NCBI GenBank assembly: GCA_039720395.1
Contig: CM077823.1
Span: 37,368,536-37,432,535, forward strand
Origin: Liquidambar formosana
Lineage: Eukaryota; Streptophyta; Magnoliopsida; Saxifragales; Altingiaceae
DNA: 64,000 bases
Direction: 5' to 3'
Shown in pieces: positions 23,854 to 35,209 of this stretch. Both the position numbers and the translations under genes were made by a program. The notes under the pieces are model-generated. The model had not been told where the DNA came from. It saw nothing but the letters and a program-made list of their open reading frames with translations, and ran no database searches. The number at the start of each line of letters is the position of its first letter. The stretch's first letter is position 1.

Positions 23854-24008
23854 TGTACGGGGTAAAATCTGCTCCCCGAACTACGTGTTGATGATGGAGC
23901 TCGCTCCCTCGCCTGGACCCATTTTCCAAGCTTGTTGATTGCAGGTCTAGGCGAGGGAGCAAGCTCCATCATCAACACGTAGTTCGAGGAGCAGATTTTA
24001 CCCGTACA
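23854..24008. repeat. 155-bp palindrome replacing the 5' LTR
   Basis: Arm 1 (23854-23919) is the LTR terminus in the expected orientation next to the primer-binding site. A 24-nt spacer (23920-23943) follows, then arm 2 (23944-24008), the same LTR terminus inverted and ending in CCCGTACA at the flanking DNA. Arm 1 differs from the 3' LTR end at one position in 66. Arm 2 differs from arm 1 at four (a missing G, CCC to CTC, CTCGC to CTTGC, CTGG to CTAG). In the 3' LTR the spacer sequence follows the arm in the order read from arm 2, not arm 1. Most of the expected 700-bp LTR, promoter included, is absent. Confidence 0.85.
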
Positions 24009-27000
24009 TCACCTATTCTTCCCTTATTAGAATAGAAAATTTACAAACTAAAGTTTTTAATATATAATATATAAAATTATATATATATATATTATATTTT
24101 CGGTTTTTTCGGTTTGTTTTTGGTTTTTTAAACGTGAAAACAGTTTTAATTCAATTTTCTAAAATTAGAACCAAAACCAAACCTAATGAAAAAAAAACCA
24201 AACTAAACCAAACCGACCGATTTTGTTTGGTTTGGTTTGGTTCTCGGTTTTAACCTAAACCACTAAACACCTCTACTATGCATTGCAAGAGAGTATCGTT
24301 GCTATATTGCCAATGGCCCTTAGCCTCTTGACATCTTCCATTCTTACATGGACGTAAGGTTTGGAGTGATCAATATTCTTGATTTCGACTTGGCATAAAT
24401 GCATGTTGCATGAGTGTGTGTTCTTTTATCGCTTGGCCAAAAAAAAAAGGTACTATTTGCTCTATGAAAATGCATTCCACTCAAAGGCTTAAGAATAAAC
24501 AAATGCTAAGTGGACCTTTTCCAAAGGCTTTTAAGAATTAAATACAAAATTATGTCCTCAAAACCCTAAATCCTAATTGATGAATTTGAGGACGAGGAGG
24601 GAGGGGAAGATGACTCTTATGTTTTAACTGATTTTTGCTTACTTCTTTTTTTTTTCTTTTTTTTTTTTTTTTAAATAATATCATGTGTGAAATGTATTCA
24701 TTGTATATTACTGTTAATATAAGGTTGATTTTTGAGATTTGGTAAGGAAGGGGACCAGTTGAGAGACCGAAACCCCAATGCCTTCAAAGCATCTCCAAGA
24801 GGCTTTTTATTTTAGCTTCTTAGCTTACATAGAGAAAAGGAGGACAAAAAACTGCTCCAATAGCTTCCTTATCAGGCTCCCTAAACTAAGAAGTACAGAC
24901 TTCCTTATCAGACTCCCTTCTATTATATGTTAAAGATTTTCGATCGACTTGAATAGATGGATTCTTGATGAGTGTCGTAGCTAGTCCATAGGTAAACTTG
25001 AAGACCTGAGACTAAAGAAAAACTCTCACACTGCACAGCTTATCTTTACTGCACCCACACTCGTAGGTCACTTTTTCTTCAAGTCCCATTGGTTTTGGCT
25101 TAGCAGCCTAGAAAATTACCATGTACGCATCATCTTGAGGATAAGTGCCCCACCGGCCATCTACAGAATACTGCCGAGCAGTGTTACATCATCCGCCGTT
25201 TTGCTATTAGAGTCCACTTCTTATTAGAAGGACCACTCACCCATTCACCAAGCATTTTCTTTCTAATATGCTCACTCTTTCTTTTTCTTTTCCTTCTTGT
25301 TCTCCGACAACCCGTAGAATCTATAATTCTACCTTTAATTTTTAAATTTTCAAATATTAATAAATGGGTATCCATGTTCATTCATAAGTTTGAATTTAAA
25401 ATCTCTCACTAAATAAGTGAGAAGAATGTCAAAAAGCCATCATCCCATCGACACTTTTTTTTTTTTTTTTTTTTGAAGGTACTTTGTATGATCCTTACCT
25501 TCCTAGTCATGCTATCAAAAGATTTCCTAAACAATGTGGGGAAGAATCAGTTACTAAATAAGTGAGAAGAATGTCAATAAGCCATCATCCCATCGACACT
25601 TTTTTTTTTTTTTTTTTTTTTTTGAAGGGTACTTTGTATGATCCTTACCTTCCTAGTCATGCTATCAAAGATTTTCCTAAACAATGTGGGGAAGAATCAG
25701 TTAATCAACTATAACAAGAACGCTTTAATTACTTTATTTACTTTGGGTCGGCACTTTAATTACTTTATTCAATTGCAACTTTCGTATCATTTGGCTACTG
25801 CAATTCCACTTGAATTTACTTCCCTTGTCATGCTTAGAATGACTTCACCTCCCCTTGTCATACACTGCTCCTTAATACGGATTTTATCATATCTGCCATT
25901 GATGGAATCATTCCCCACCTCATTAAAATTAGAGAGATTGTTTCGGATTGTATAATTTTGTTTCCCTTTTTAGGTCCCAGAGACAGCTCACTCGGACCCA
26001 TGTACTACAAGAAGGAAAAGTACTCTTCCAAAATCTCTAATAAAAGCAAAATTCAATCCCAAGTCTCCAATAATTTAAAGTAATAATAATAATAATAATA
26101 AATACTAATAATAACAAATCCCAAGTCTCCAACCACATAAAAATTTACCAGCACGCTAGCCACTATCCTCTGCAAATGATTCTAAGACCAAGCTAACCAA
26201 AGTCTTCCAAGTAAAAAATGCGAAATAATTGGCCAAGAAGATACACAATCCCCATGGGGTATCCTACTTCATGTACTTCGCACTTTAGGAAGATTATAAT
26301 TGCTTTAAAAAGCAATGCCTCAATTGCTTGTCCATCTTAGCTTTCGGCCCTTCTATGCTTCTTTTCTTTACGTAACATATGACAGTAGAATGACTTGTAG
26401 TTACAAGGAATTAGATTCACAGTGCTTTTTACGGTCTCAACTTTTTTGGCAGGTGACTCGAAAGTCACCATGATTTCTTTCTCCTCAAGACATTCGATTC
26501 TTCCCTTTTGATCTAATAATGGCACTTTGGTAAGAAGAGGAATCCTTTTTCTTTTAGACTCCATTTGTTGTAATGAAAATAGTTTCTCAATTACTCCAAT
26601 AAAAATACATAGTGCAACAGTTCCTCCCAATAATACATCGTCAAGACATAATTAAACTGCTTAACATCGATCATGATGTAGATCTTTTGGGTTTCATATT
26701 TAGTTTAGTCCATTGGACTACAAGATTATCCTTACAAGCGACAACTCTTGAGGCTGAAAGACAAACCTATTCACAAGTGTTTTTGTGCAAGCTGAACTGC
26801 TGACTTTTTACCAGCCCTTGTGGTACCAGGCTGGGGTGGGTTTGGGTGGTCTAGGTTTCTGCTGACCTCTTTTTGGTGAACAACCTTGATGGCAACTAAG
26901 CTGAAGCTTGTCTCAGCGAAGCGGAGAAAAAAAAAAAAAAATCCTAAGCAAAAGCTTGGTTTCACATTCCTATGCTTTAATGTACTTAGAGACATGTATC

Positions 27001-28050
27001 ATGCGTTGTTTATGAAATTAGGAAAAAGCATAGGGGATAGTCTGCGATCAAGAAACACAACCATAACAAATGCTGCAAAAACCCGCATTTGCAATGTGTC
27101 TACGTGTCTAAAAGAGTGAGCTATCGGCCATTGATTTTTCCCTATCATTGATTTCACAACTACCTACAATCTTAATGATGATAGCATCTGTAGTTAATAA
27201 ATAGAGGGTTACAGTTTTTCAGAGGTTAGTTTCACTACATCTTGCAATGACAAGATATCCCAATTGTCAGACATGTGGTCCACGTGGACATGGTCCTACA
27301 TTTTACATTTGTATCCACGTGTGCAAGAGAGTGAGCATTCTATTATTATTTTTTCTCTTTGTTATTGCAATAGCCAATAGGCAATAAAAAATTGTCATGG
27401 GAACCAGACTCAAACTAAAATATAATACAATTAAGAAGTCAGTAATTACCTATCAGAATTGAATTCGGTGCTGAGTTGATAAAACTTAGTACCACGCCAA
27501 GATAATCTATACCCTTAAATGAGAGATGCCAAAGTAATGTATACCCTTAAATGAGAAATTGGATGACTTGAATTGAAAGTTGAAAAAGTGCCTAATGAGG
27601 TCATTTTGGAAATTTCAGTAGCATCTTTTCAATTTTCAATCCAAACCTTCTAATCTTCCATTCAAAGGTGTGGATTATCTTAGCATGATACTGAGTTTTA
27701 TACACTGAATCCAAACCCTTAAGTATCGGCCTTTGCCAGTTGCCTACTGGGTTCAATTCTGTGTAAAGCATTAATTCAAACGGGAAAATTAATGAAATAA
27801 GGACCCACAATAATTCAAAATAAAATAGTAGTCAACAGAAAGCTACAAAGTGTCCCCTCAAACTCTCCCAAAGAATAATACAATGCCAATGTGGTAGATC
27901 CCAAAACGAGCCGAAACCATCCAGTAACACAAAACTAGTTTAAGAACCAATGGTAAATAGCACCAGATGTGAACCCGTCATACAAGGAACATGGGGGAAA
28001 AATAAAATATTAAAAAAATAATAATAATAATAATAGAACAGGGCATATCT
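24009..28050. other. Intergenic stretch with repeats, no supportable gene
   Basis: Contains (TA)n near 24060-24090; a CGGTTT/AAACCG-rich low-complexity zone (24095-24260); T tracts; a tandem duplication at 25409-25703; and (AAT)n near 26083 and 28018. A minus-strand open frame of 97 codons at 26337-26630 (Lys/Glu-rich, ending HRRAES) has no family resemblance I can identify and no flanking exons. I therefore do not call it. Confidence 0.4.
25409..25703. repeat. Tandem duplication, period about 145 bp
   Basis: AAATAAGTGAGAAGAATGTC occurs at about 25410 and 25555. Each copy continues through a long T tract and GTACTTTGTATGATCC, to GGGGAAGAATCAGTTA. The copies differ at a few bases and in T-tract length. 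Confidence 0.8.
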
Positions 28051-29775
28051 CTAGAAGAGCAAACCGAGGACAGTCCATCCCAATGCCAGGCTTCCGACCA
28101 CCACTTGCAGGGACCTCAACTTCTCTGCTCCGTTCTGCAATTGTGTACCACAATTCAAATTATTAATGACCCTAAACGGAATTAAATATGAAAGTTATTG
28201 CATTTTGGTAACAGACGTGAATTATTGCTATCATGCATATCGGTGGGTGTGACATTGACTTCATTGCAAGGCCATGAGTATATTGAGGAGCTATTTTCGT
28301 CTTTCAAGAGCTTCTACACAATCCCGAGACACAACACATGACAAATAGTTGAATAAAGATCCCTTCAAGGGTCTTACATTAGGAATTTCGTGAAAAATGC
28401 AATGTGATTTGTCCATACATTCCCATCAAAATTTGATATTTCTCAAAAATTCCTTATTTAATTTGACCAATGCATGTGGACTTATTTAAACATAATTTTC
28501 AGCTAAATTTTTGCCCCTAAGACTGCCTTATGATAAATTTAATGAAGTGATGCCTTATTTGGATTGCATATCTAGAGTAGTTTTTTTAAATAAATAAAGA
28601 GAAAGAGAGAATCAGGGAAAGCTCACGGAAGGAGCAATGAGGGCACCCACTTAGCAGCCGTACCCACAATTGGAAACTGTTTTTTGCTCTTTGGTCTGGC
28701 CATCAAAGGGTTTTAAACGATCAGACCCACAGCACCGAAAGCGCGTGGAGAACACAATCTGTTCCTGTGCTCGGTCTGGATTCAACCCCCACTACAGTTG
28801 GGACTTGGGAGATCGTCATTCAAAGACTCGCTCCCCCATCCCCTAAGTATGCCAGGCCTTAAAAGGCGCGTGAAGCAAGCAATGTGATATTCTCACCCTT
28901 TTGCTAGCGACGTAGCGTGCACCATGGACGCATCCGTGCTCTTCTCAGAATACAAATCACAGTGGGGCGCAGCACGGAGCACAAGAAGTCGGTTTATTTT
29001 AGGAAAATCTAATCAGACTTCACTATCGTGCGCCTAATGCTGTACATCACGACACATGCCTAAAAGGCCACCATGGAACAGACTGAAAGAACACGTGGGA
29101 TCTATTTCCGTTTATAAAAGTTTCAGATCTGGACGCACATTGCAACCCAGCGCACGTTAGACCTAACCCATAGGCTAAATGAAAAAGAAAACGTACCAAA
29201 TCTGCCACGGCAGGACCCGGGGCGAGCGCTTCCTGCAGACTCGGTCCAGGCGCTTCAGTTGGCGGTGCCGGTGGACTCAGAACCTCGGGTGCCGGCGCAG
29301 GCGCATTGTGCTTCTTAGTCTTCTTCTTGCTCGGAGCCGGTGCTGGAACCTCGGCAGTCGGCGCAGCAACCGGTGCTGGAGGAGAAGCCACCGGAGCTTT
29401 CTTCGGCGCCGGAACAGGAGTAGTCGCAGGTGGAGGGGAAGGAGGAGAGCTAACCGTAACCGGCACCGGGGCAGGCGGCGAGCTCACCGGCGTCTTGGCT
29501 GGGGGTGAAGATTCAGGCGTCGCGACTGGCGCTGTAACCACCGGTGTGGTCGGAGCTTTCGCGGGAGCGGAAACAGATGTAGGTGGCGCCGACGTCGGCG
29601 CTGTGACCGGAGCTGGCGATTTGGGTTTGGAAGGCGCTGTCGCAGTAGCTGGAGAAGAAGCAGGAGTCGTCGGAGTTACCGGGGTTGCTGTCGGCGCCGC
29701 AGCCGGAGACTGGCCGCCGACGCTGGCGACAACAATGCAGACCAATGCTAGGGCTAATGCGCCTTTGCGATCCAT
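28051..29775 (-). CDS. Lysine-rich classical arabinogalactan protein (AGP17/18/19 type)
   Basis: Secreted, heavily O-glycosylated cell-surface proteoglycan, probably GPI-anchored at the plasma membrane. Exons: 29775-29197 and 28134-28051, joined in phase 0 across a 1,062-bp GT-AG intron; 220 residues. Residues 1-21 form a signal peptide (MDRKGALALALVCIVVASVGG), cut before QSPAAAP. Residues 22-150 are Pro/Ala/Thr/Ser-rich with AP, SP, TP and VP dipeptides, the usual sites of proline hydroxylation and arabinogalactan addition. A short basic patch KKKTKKH near 153-159 marks the lysine-rich subclass, followed by APAPAPE and SPPAPPTEAPGP. The 27 residues of exon 2 begin NGAEKLRS and end in a hydrophobic tail (GSLALGWTVLGLLF), the expected GPI-attachment signal. 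Without splicing the frame would run into intron sequence lacking this signal. Confidence 0.9.
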
Positions 29776-29785
29776 AATTTCCCAA

Positions 29786-29787
<2 letters not shown>

Positions 29788-29827
<40 letters not shown>

Positions 29828-29890
29828 TGCGTGTGTTGGAGACCGTGATAGTACCATGGTAGTATAGAGTATATATATATATATAGGCCT
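29788..29890 (-). promoter_or_regulatory. 5' leader and TATA region of the arabinogalactan gene
   Basis: A (GA)n run (29788-29819; CT repeats on the coding strand) lies 12 bases above the ATG and would be in the 5' UTR. About 90-110 bp upstream of the ATG, CCTATATATATATATA on the minus strand (about 29866-29885) is a likely TATA box. Confidence 0.5.
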
Positions 29891-30099
29891 TTTTAAGACC
29901 TGGAGGCGGTAGATTGAATCGGCACCGTTCACGAGGTGGGACCCACCATCCGATTAGCCGTTGGATCGATGTGAAAAGACTAAAGAAGGTTCGACTTTGG
30001 TGGGGGCCCACTGCCCTACAATCAAACAAGAGTGCACTGTAATGTGGAGCTTGAAACCAGTCTGTAATGGGCCCCCATGGGCTTAAGTGCATGTGAAAC

Positions 30100-31275
30100 C
30101 CCGTCCTATTATATCATATACTCCATAATACAATGTAATTAGTTGCCACGTCACTTAGATGCTTTCACTAAGCCATTATTACACGTAGCATCGAACGATT
30201 CTTTGCTGGCTTTCTCTAATTTGTTTTGGACTTTTTTAGGGTAGGAGCAGGTTTGTTGTAGCTGGATTTTGGCGGTGGGCTTTTGTCTGGTTGACAGACG
30301 AATGAGATTGGTCCACGCGTGTTTGGTCGTTCTAGCAATGATTGTCGGCTAAGTCATTACTCATTACCATTTACCAGAGCCAACTCTGGTCCCCGAAACG
30401 TGGGCCCAGGTAGAGAAGGCTTCCTCTACACCGGTTAACGTACCTTGTAAACAAAAGTTTGGTGCTCCCGTCTTTGTAAAGTGAAATGCTGCCGGTTCAA
30501 TATTTTCTAACGGAGGAATGTCCCACCGATATGTTCCTTTCGTGGGTGTTGCTGAGTTCAAAGGTTTTATTCATTGACTGAGTGAGCTGTTTAATTTTTG
30601 GAATTTTCCAAGGCAATATGGGTTGTTATTATTGAGGATGGTGAAACTGTAGTGATGCCCAGATGTATTAAACATGAAAAATCCTAGGTTTACAAGTTTT
30701 CCACCGATATGTTCCTTTCGTGGGTGTTGCTGAGTTCAAAGGTTTTATTCATTGACTGAGTGAGCTGTTTAATTTTTGGAATTTTCCAAGGCAATATGGG
30801 TTGTTATTATTGAGGATGGTGAAAGTGTAGTGATGCCCAGATGTATTAAACATGAAAAATCCTAGGTTTACAAGTTTTACACTGATTTAAAAAATAAAAA
30901 ATAAAATAAAAATAAAAAAGAAGGAGGAGGAGGAAAGTCTCATGAATTCCGTGAATTGGTTTATATATATAACCCATACACTGCTAGCTAAAAGGGTTAA
31001 ACTGAAGGTTTGTGTCGTTTTAATTATGTTAATTATAGTGTCTTATCGTTTTTGTCACGAGTGAGGAAAAAATAGACATCCAATCAATGTTTGTCACCTG
31101 AAAAGTACTTAAAGGGTAAAACGATCATTTTAAACAAAGAAGGCACATCATTAACTGAAATACCTATCAGTGCGTCAGGTAACGTGGCGCGTTAATGCTC
31201 CTAATCGAAAAACAAAACAACAAAGTCATTAATGGTAAAGATTCAATCAGTTTGGGATGGTGAGAGGAACTGACC
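30100..31275. other. Intergenic stretch with a tandem duplication
   Basis: Apart from the duplication at 30523-30878, nothing beyond short A-rich low-complexity sequence (30885-30935) and a (TA)n run is visible. No coding block is supported on either strand. Confidence 0.4.
30523..30878. repeat. Near-perfect tandem duplication, period 178 bp
   Basis: Two copies start with CCACCGATATGTTCCTTTCG at 30523 and 30701 and end ATCCTAGGTTTACAAGTTTT. Only one base difference is apparent (GGTGAAACTG against GGTGAAAGTG), so the event looks recent. Confidence 0.9.
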
Positions 31276-31278
31276 TAA

Positions 31279-31729
31279 GTCCCTGTTTGGTAGGAAGGAT
31301 GGAAAGGGGGATAAAAAGAAAAATGAAAGGAATGGACTTTTCATTTTTTGGGAAGGGATACATTTTTTCTTTTTTTATGTGTTTGGTTTGATAAATGAAA
31401 AATAGAAGAAAAGATAATTTTCTTCCTTTCTGTGTGTTTGGTATAGAAGAAGAAATGAAAAGAATAGATATTAATTTTACTATTTTTTAATAATAATAAA
31501 TAATAATAAGCATAGAGATAAATGTGTCTTTTAAAACCAATTCTCCTTTTCCTCTCCCCCTTTTTCTGGAGGACTCCAAAAAGTTAAAAAAGAAAGATTT
31601 ACCCCTTCCCTCTCCCTTTCCTTCCTTCCCCCATTCCCTTTAACCAAACACACACAACTATCTCTGTCCCTCTTTTTTACTTTCCTCCCCTTTCCTTCTC
31701 TCCTCTTTTCCCCACAACCAAACACAGGG
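31279..31729. mobile_element. PIF/Harbinger-like (Tourist) MITE
   Basis: A 451-bp non-coding element flanked by TAA on both sides (31276-31278, 31730-31732), the target duplication of PIF/Harbinger transposons. Ends: left GTCCCTGTTTGGTAGG; reverse complement of the right CCCTGTGTTTGGTTGTGG. The interior is purine-rich on the left and pyrimidine-rich on the right, so it could fold back broadly. Confidence 0.55.
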
Positions 31730-31732
31730 TAA

Positions 31733-32929
31733 GTTGCACTTAGTCCGTGCACTAAACTCAAACTGACCTGCTTCGACAGGATCCTATCTCGACCTAATTC
31801 TCAAGGCCCAACAAGTCAGTTTGCAACAGCATAAATGACTACCTACGATCAATGCATGATTAAGCACAATAAACCTGCTATTAGATGAGGTACTCAACTT
31901 AGCAAAAAAAAAAACAGGTAAGGTACTCAATGGCAATCACACATCAAAGGAATGTCCTATGATGTCCCATCAATACAGTAAAACAAGGCGATATAATTTG
32001 GGGAACTTAAAATCCAACCAAGGCCATTACTCCCCGAGATAAGATCCTCATCCAACGGTATTAAAAAGCTTAACCCCCACCCTGTAAGTGTTCTTATGTT
32101 TTTCCCCCACCCTGTAAGTGTTCTTATTTTTTCCGGTTGTTATATTAACAAACACCCAAGTAGGGGATTCTCTCTCATACTCACTGGCTACCAAAATGGA
32201 GAGAGAGAGGAACTTGAAATCCAACTAAGACAAAATCCACTAGTGGGGGGTGGATCCGAAAAAGGGAACCACTTTCTTCACGGAGGTAATGTCCTCAACC
32301 CATGCATCCTGGTATTTCTGATTTACATTACATTCTTCCTTCCCACTAATCTTTTTCTTTTTCTTTTTTTCCCTATTAAATTATAATACTTTGCCCCCCT
32401 TTCATCTTTTTGCTGTTAAAAAATTTGATGAAAATAAACCATTCATACATCACGTGATGCCATCAACTAATTTAATGCCTAAATTATATTTTTATAATTA
32501 ATTCGCACATTAAATTTGACAAAACTAAAATATAAATTTGATGAATATGGACATTAAAACCGACATGGGGCAAAGTGCCTCAATTTAATAATTTAAAGGT
32601 TATTTCTTCAAAATCTAAAGGGTTTTGTAAAACAAACTTACAGTTTAGAAGGTTTCATGTAAATTACTTAAAGTTTTCTAATGCTAAACTGACCAATATT
32701 GTCAAGTGGTCCTAACCCAAACGCATTGGTTAAGTTTGGAAGCTTTAATCTAGAATAACTATAATGCATCAAAATGGGCTATCTCACCCCAGTAGAATTT
32801 TGGAAACATAGGAACAAACATGTTTTTGGGTACACTCATTAATCTCATGGGCAGGGGAAATCAACGGCCAAAAATCTTAGTACTTAGGAGCACCTAAAGC
32901 TAACCCACACACCCCTAACTCCCTGCTCC
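31733..32929. other. Intergenic, no gene recognised
   Basis: AT-rich with pyrimidine tracts. A small direct repeat of CCCCCACCCTGTAAGTGTTCT is seen at about 32071 and 32104. No splice-consistent coding blocks. Confidence 0.4.
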
Positions 32930-33589
32930 CATTTTTAAAGGACTGGTTCCTTTTAACCCCATACATGACAAGATCCTTTTTTTTTTTTTTTTTTTTCCAA
33001 TCCAATCCCCTATGGTAACCTACAGCCATGCTTATGAGGTCCATGCAGATAAAATCATGCTACCATATGTGTATAGAAAAATGTTAAATAACCCAAATTA
33101 ACCAGACTAGGTCTAGTTTATAACTGTTATTTGGTTTTTAAATAAACCAAGTCAAAGTTGATTTGAAAAAAAATTGTGTTTATATCTTATTTTTAGAACA
33201 AAGTTGAACTAATTAGTAGGAAAAGGAAATTTACCAAACACTGCGAAATCAAAATTGGCTAAACTTATCTTCAACTGACTAGGTTTTCAAGATGGCTAAA
33301 TAATCCCTAATAATGGGACCGGATGCAAACATGGTTTTATCCACTCAATGAGCCTGAATTAGGAGAATTTGAGTTTGGCCCAAACGCAAGCATTCTTGCC
33401 TCTCCTTAAGAAGAAGACTGTTGCGGCCTTGCATATAGGTAAGCTAATTTTGTTGCTGATGGGCTTGCCAGAAGATGGCCAGTGGGCTTGCACGTACGTG
33501 ATATAGCCGAAACGATTCGAATGAGGTTCCTCAGTAAACGTCGTTGGTGGATGAGTCCTTTTTTTTCCGTTTTTTTCCCCTTTCACTAA

Positions 33590-33807
33590 CCCTCTATTTG
33601 GTTCGTGGAATTTATCATGGAAAAAAAAGGGAAGGGAAAAAAAATACAAAGGAAAGAAAATGAAAGGAAAAGATGAAATCATACAAAGCCAAAATTATTT
33701 CAATTATTCTTTTTCTATCAATTTTCCATTGCAACCAAATAAGAAAAAGTACAATTCCTCAAATTTTATTTTTTTTCCTTGATAAAATCCTTGAACCAAA
33801 TAGAGCC
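33590..33807. mobile_element. Tourist-like MITE with documented empty site
   Basis: 218 bp, flanked by TAA (33587-33589, 33808-33810). TIRs of about 36 bp: left CCCTCTATTTGGTTCGTGG, reverse complement of the right GGCTCTATTTGGTTCAAGG, both running into TTTATCAWGGAAAAAAAA. The orthologous point of copy B (34838-34845) reads CACTAAAGATAG with a single TAA. This proves insertion with a 3-bp duplication, diagnostic of PIF/Harbinger. Confidence 0.9.
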
Positions 33808-33823
33808 TAAAGATAGTGAAAAC

Positions 33824-34178
33824 CTAAAAAGCACGGACACTTCTCTAATCTGTGTCGGACATGTATCGAATACGACACTCCTTCGATACAACACTTTTTT
33901 TTTTCCTCATCTTTTTTGTCTTTTTAATATTATTCTTTTTCTGTTTTATCCTATTTTATCAATGAATAATTCTACTAGGGTTTCAAAAACAACACAAAAA
34001 ATGCATTTTGAATGATGGATGTGAATTTATATGATATTATCTAATTATATACATAAAATATGCATTTTATTAATAGCATGTCCCCTCTGTGTCATGTCCT
34101 AGATTTTGAGAATTTGCAATGTCGACGTTTCCGTGTCGTGTCGTAACCGTTTCGCATGTCAGTATCTGTGCTTCTTAG
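33824..34178. mobile_element. Inverted-repeat element (hAT-like MITE), copy A
   Basis: 355 bp with TIRs CTAAAAAGCACGGACAC (left) and CTAAGAAGCACAGATAC (right, reverse complement). Flanking octamers are GTGAAAAC and GTGAAAAT. An 8-bp duplication would suit the hAT superfamily. It was duplicated along with its surroundings (see 34856-35209). Confidence 0.6.
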
Positions 34179-34855
34179 GTGAAAATATGCATTTTTAAAG
34201 GACTGGTTCCTTTTAACCCCATACGTGACAAGATCCTTTTTTTTTTTATTCCAATCCAATCCCCTATGGTAACCTACAGCCATGTTTATGAGGTCCATTC
34301 AGATAAAATCATGCTACTATATGTGTATAGAAAAATGTTAAATAACCCAAATTAACCAGACTAGGTCTAGTTTATAACTGTTATCTGGTTTTTAAATAAA
34401 CCAAGTCAAAGTTGATTTGAAAAAAAATTATGTTTATACCTTATTTTTAGAACAAAGTTGAACTGATTAGTAGGAAAAGAAAATTTACCAAACACTGCGA
34501 AATCAAAATTGGCTAAACTTATCTTCAACTGACTAGGTTTTCAAGTTGGCTAAACAGTCCCTAATAATGGGACCGGATTCAAACATGGTTCTATCCACTT
34601 AACGAGCCTGAATTAGGAGAATTTGAGTTTGGCCCAAACGCAAGCATTCTTGCCTCTCCTTAAGAAGAAGACTGTTGCGGCCTTGCATATAGGTAAGCTA
34701 ATTTTGTTGCTGATGGGCTTGCCAGAAGATGGCCAGTGGGCTTGCACGTACGTGATTTAGCCGAAACGATTCGAATGAGGTTCCTCAGTAAACGTCGTTG
34801 GTGGATGAGTCCTTTTTTTTCTTTTTTTTCCCCTTTCACTAAAGATAGTGAAAAC

Positions 34856-35209
34856 CTAAGAAGCACGGACACTTCTCTAATCCGTGTCGGACACGTATCG
34901 AACATGACACTCCTTCGATACAATACTTTTTTTTTCTCATCTTTTTTGTCTTTTTAATATTCATCTTTTTCTGTTTTTATCCTATTTTATCAATGAATAA
35001 TTCTACTAGGATTTCAAAAACAATACAAAAAATGCATTTTGAATGATGGATGTGAATTTATATGATATTATCTAATCATATACATAAAATATGCATTTTA
35101 TTAATAGCATGTCCCCTCTGTGTCATGTCCTAGATTTTGAGAATTTGCAATGTCGACGTTTCCATGTCGTGTTGTGACCGTTTCGCATGTCAGTATCCGT
35201 GCTTCTTAG
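34856..35209. mobile_element. Inverted-repeat element (hAT-like MITE), copy B
   Basis: Second copy of the element at 33824, carried by the tandem duplication. TIRs are CTAAGAAGCACGGACAC and CTAAGAAGCACGGATAC (reverse complement of the right end). Flanking octamers are GTGAAAAC and ATGAAAAC. The better match of these ends suggests the 8-bp target duplication is real. Confidence 0.6.

Larger units (their letters stand above)
12934..24008 (-). mobile_element. Ty3/gypsy Tat-lineage LTR retrotransposon with antisense ORF, degenerate
   Basis: Oriented right to left: a rearranged 5' LTR (23854-24008), primer-binding site (about 23831-23850), gag-protease (23819-21234), RT with two RNase H modules and integrase (21233-17905), 105-bp tandem repeats, an antisense spliced gene (14590-17274, plus strand), and a 3' LTR (12934-13633). 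The second, plant-type RNase H after the first, together with the extra antisense ORF carrying the putative gypsy-type transposon domain, are traits known from Tat/Retand elements. The element is more GC-rich than its surroundings. No target-site duplication is visible: the left flank ends TATAC and the right flank begins TCACC. This agrees with a rearranged right end. Gag-pol contains two stops and a frameshift, so it is non-autonomous. Confidence 0.88.

Noticed and set aside
23820..23978. Upstream in-frame Met extending the Gag ORF by 53 codons
   Set aside because: The extension lies in the LTR palindrome and primer-binding site. The Met at 23819 begins the conserved Gag-like protein just after the primer-binding site.
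26337..26630. 97-codon Lys/Glu-rich minus-strand open frame
   Set aside because: No family resemblance, no splice partners and no promoter signal. It may be a fragment of an unknown gene or chance.
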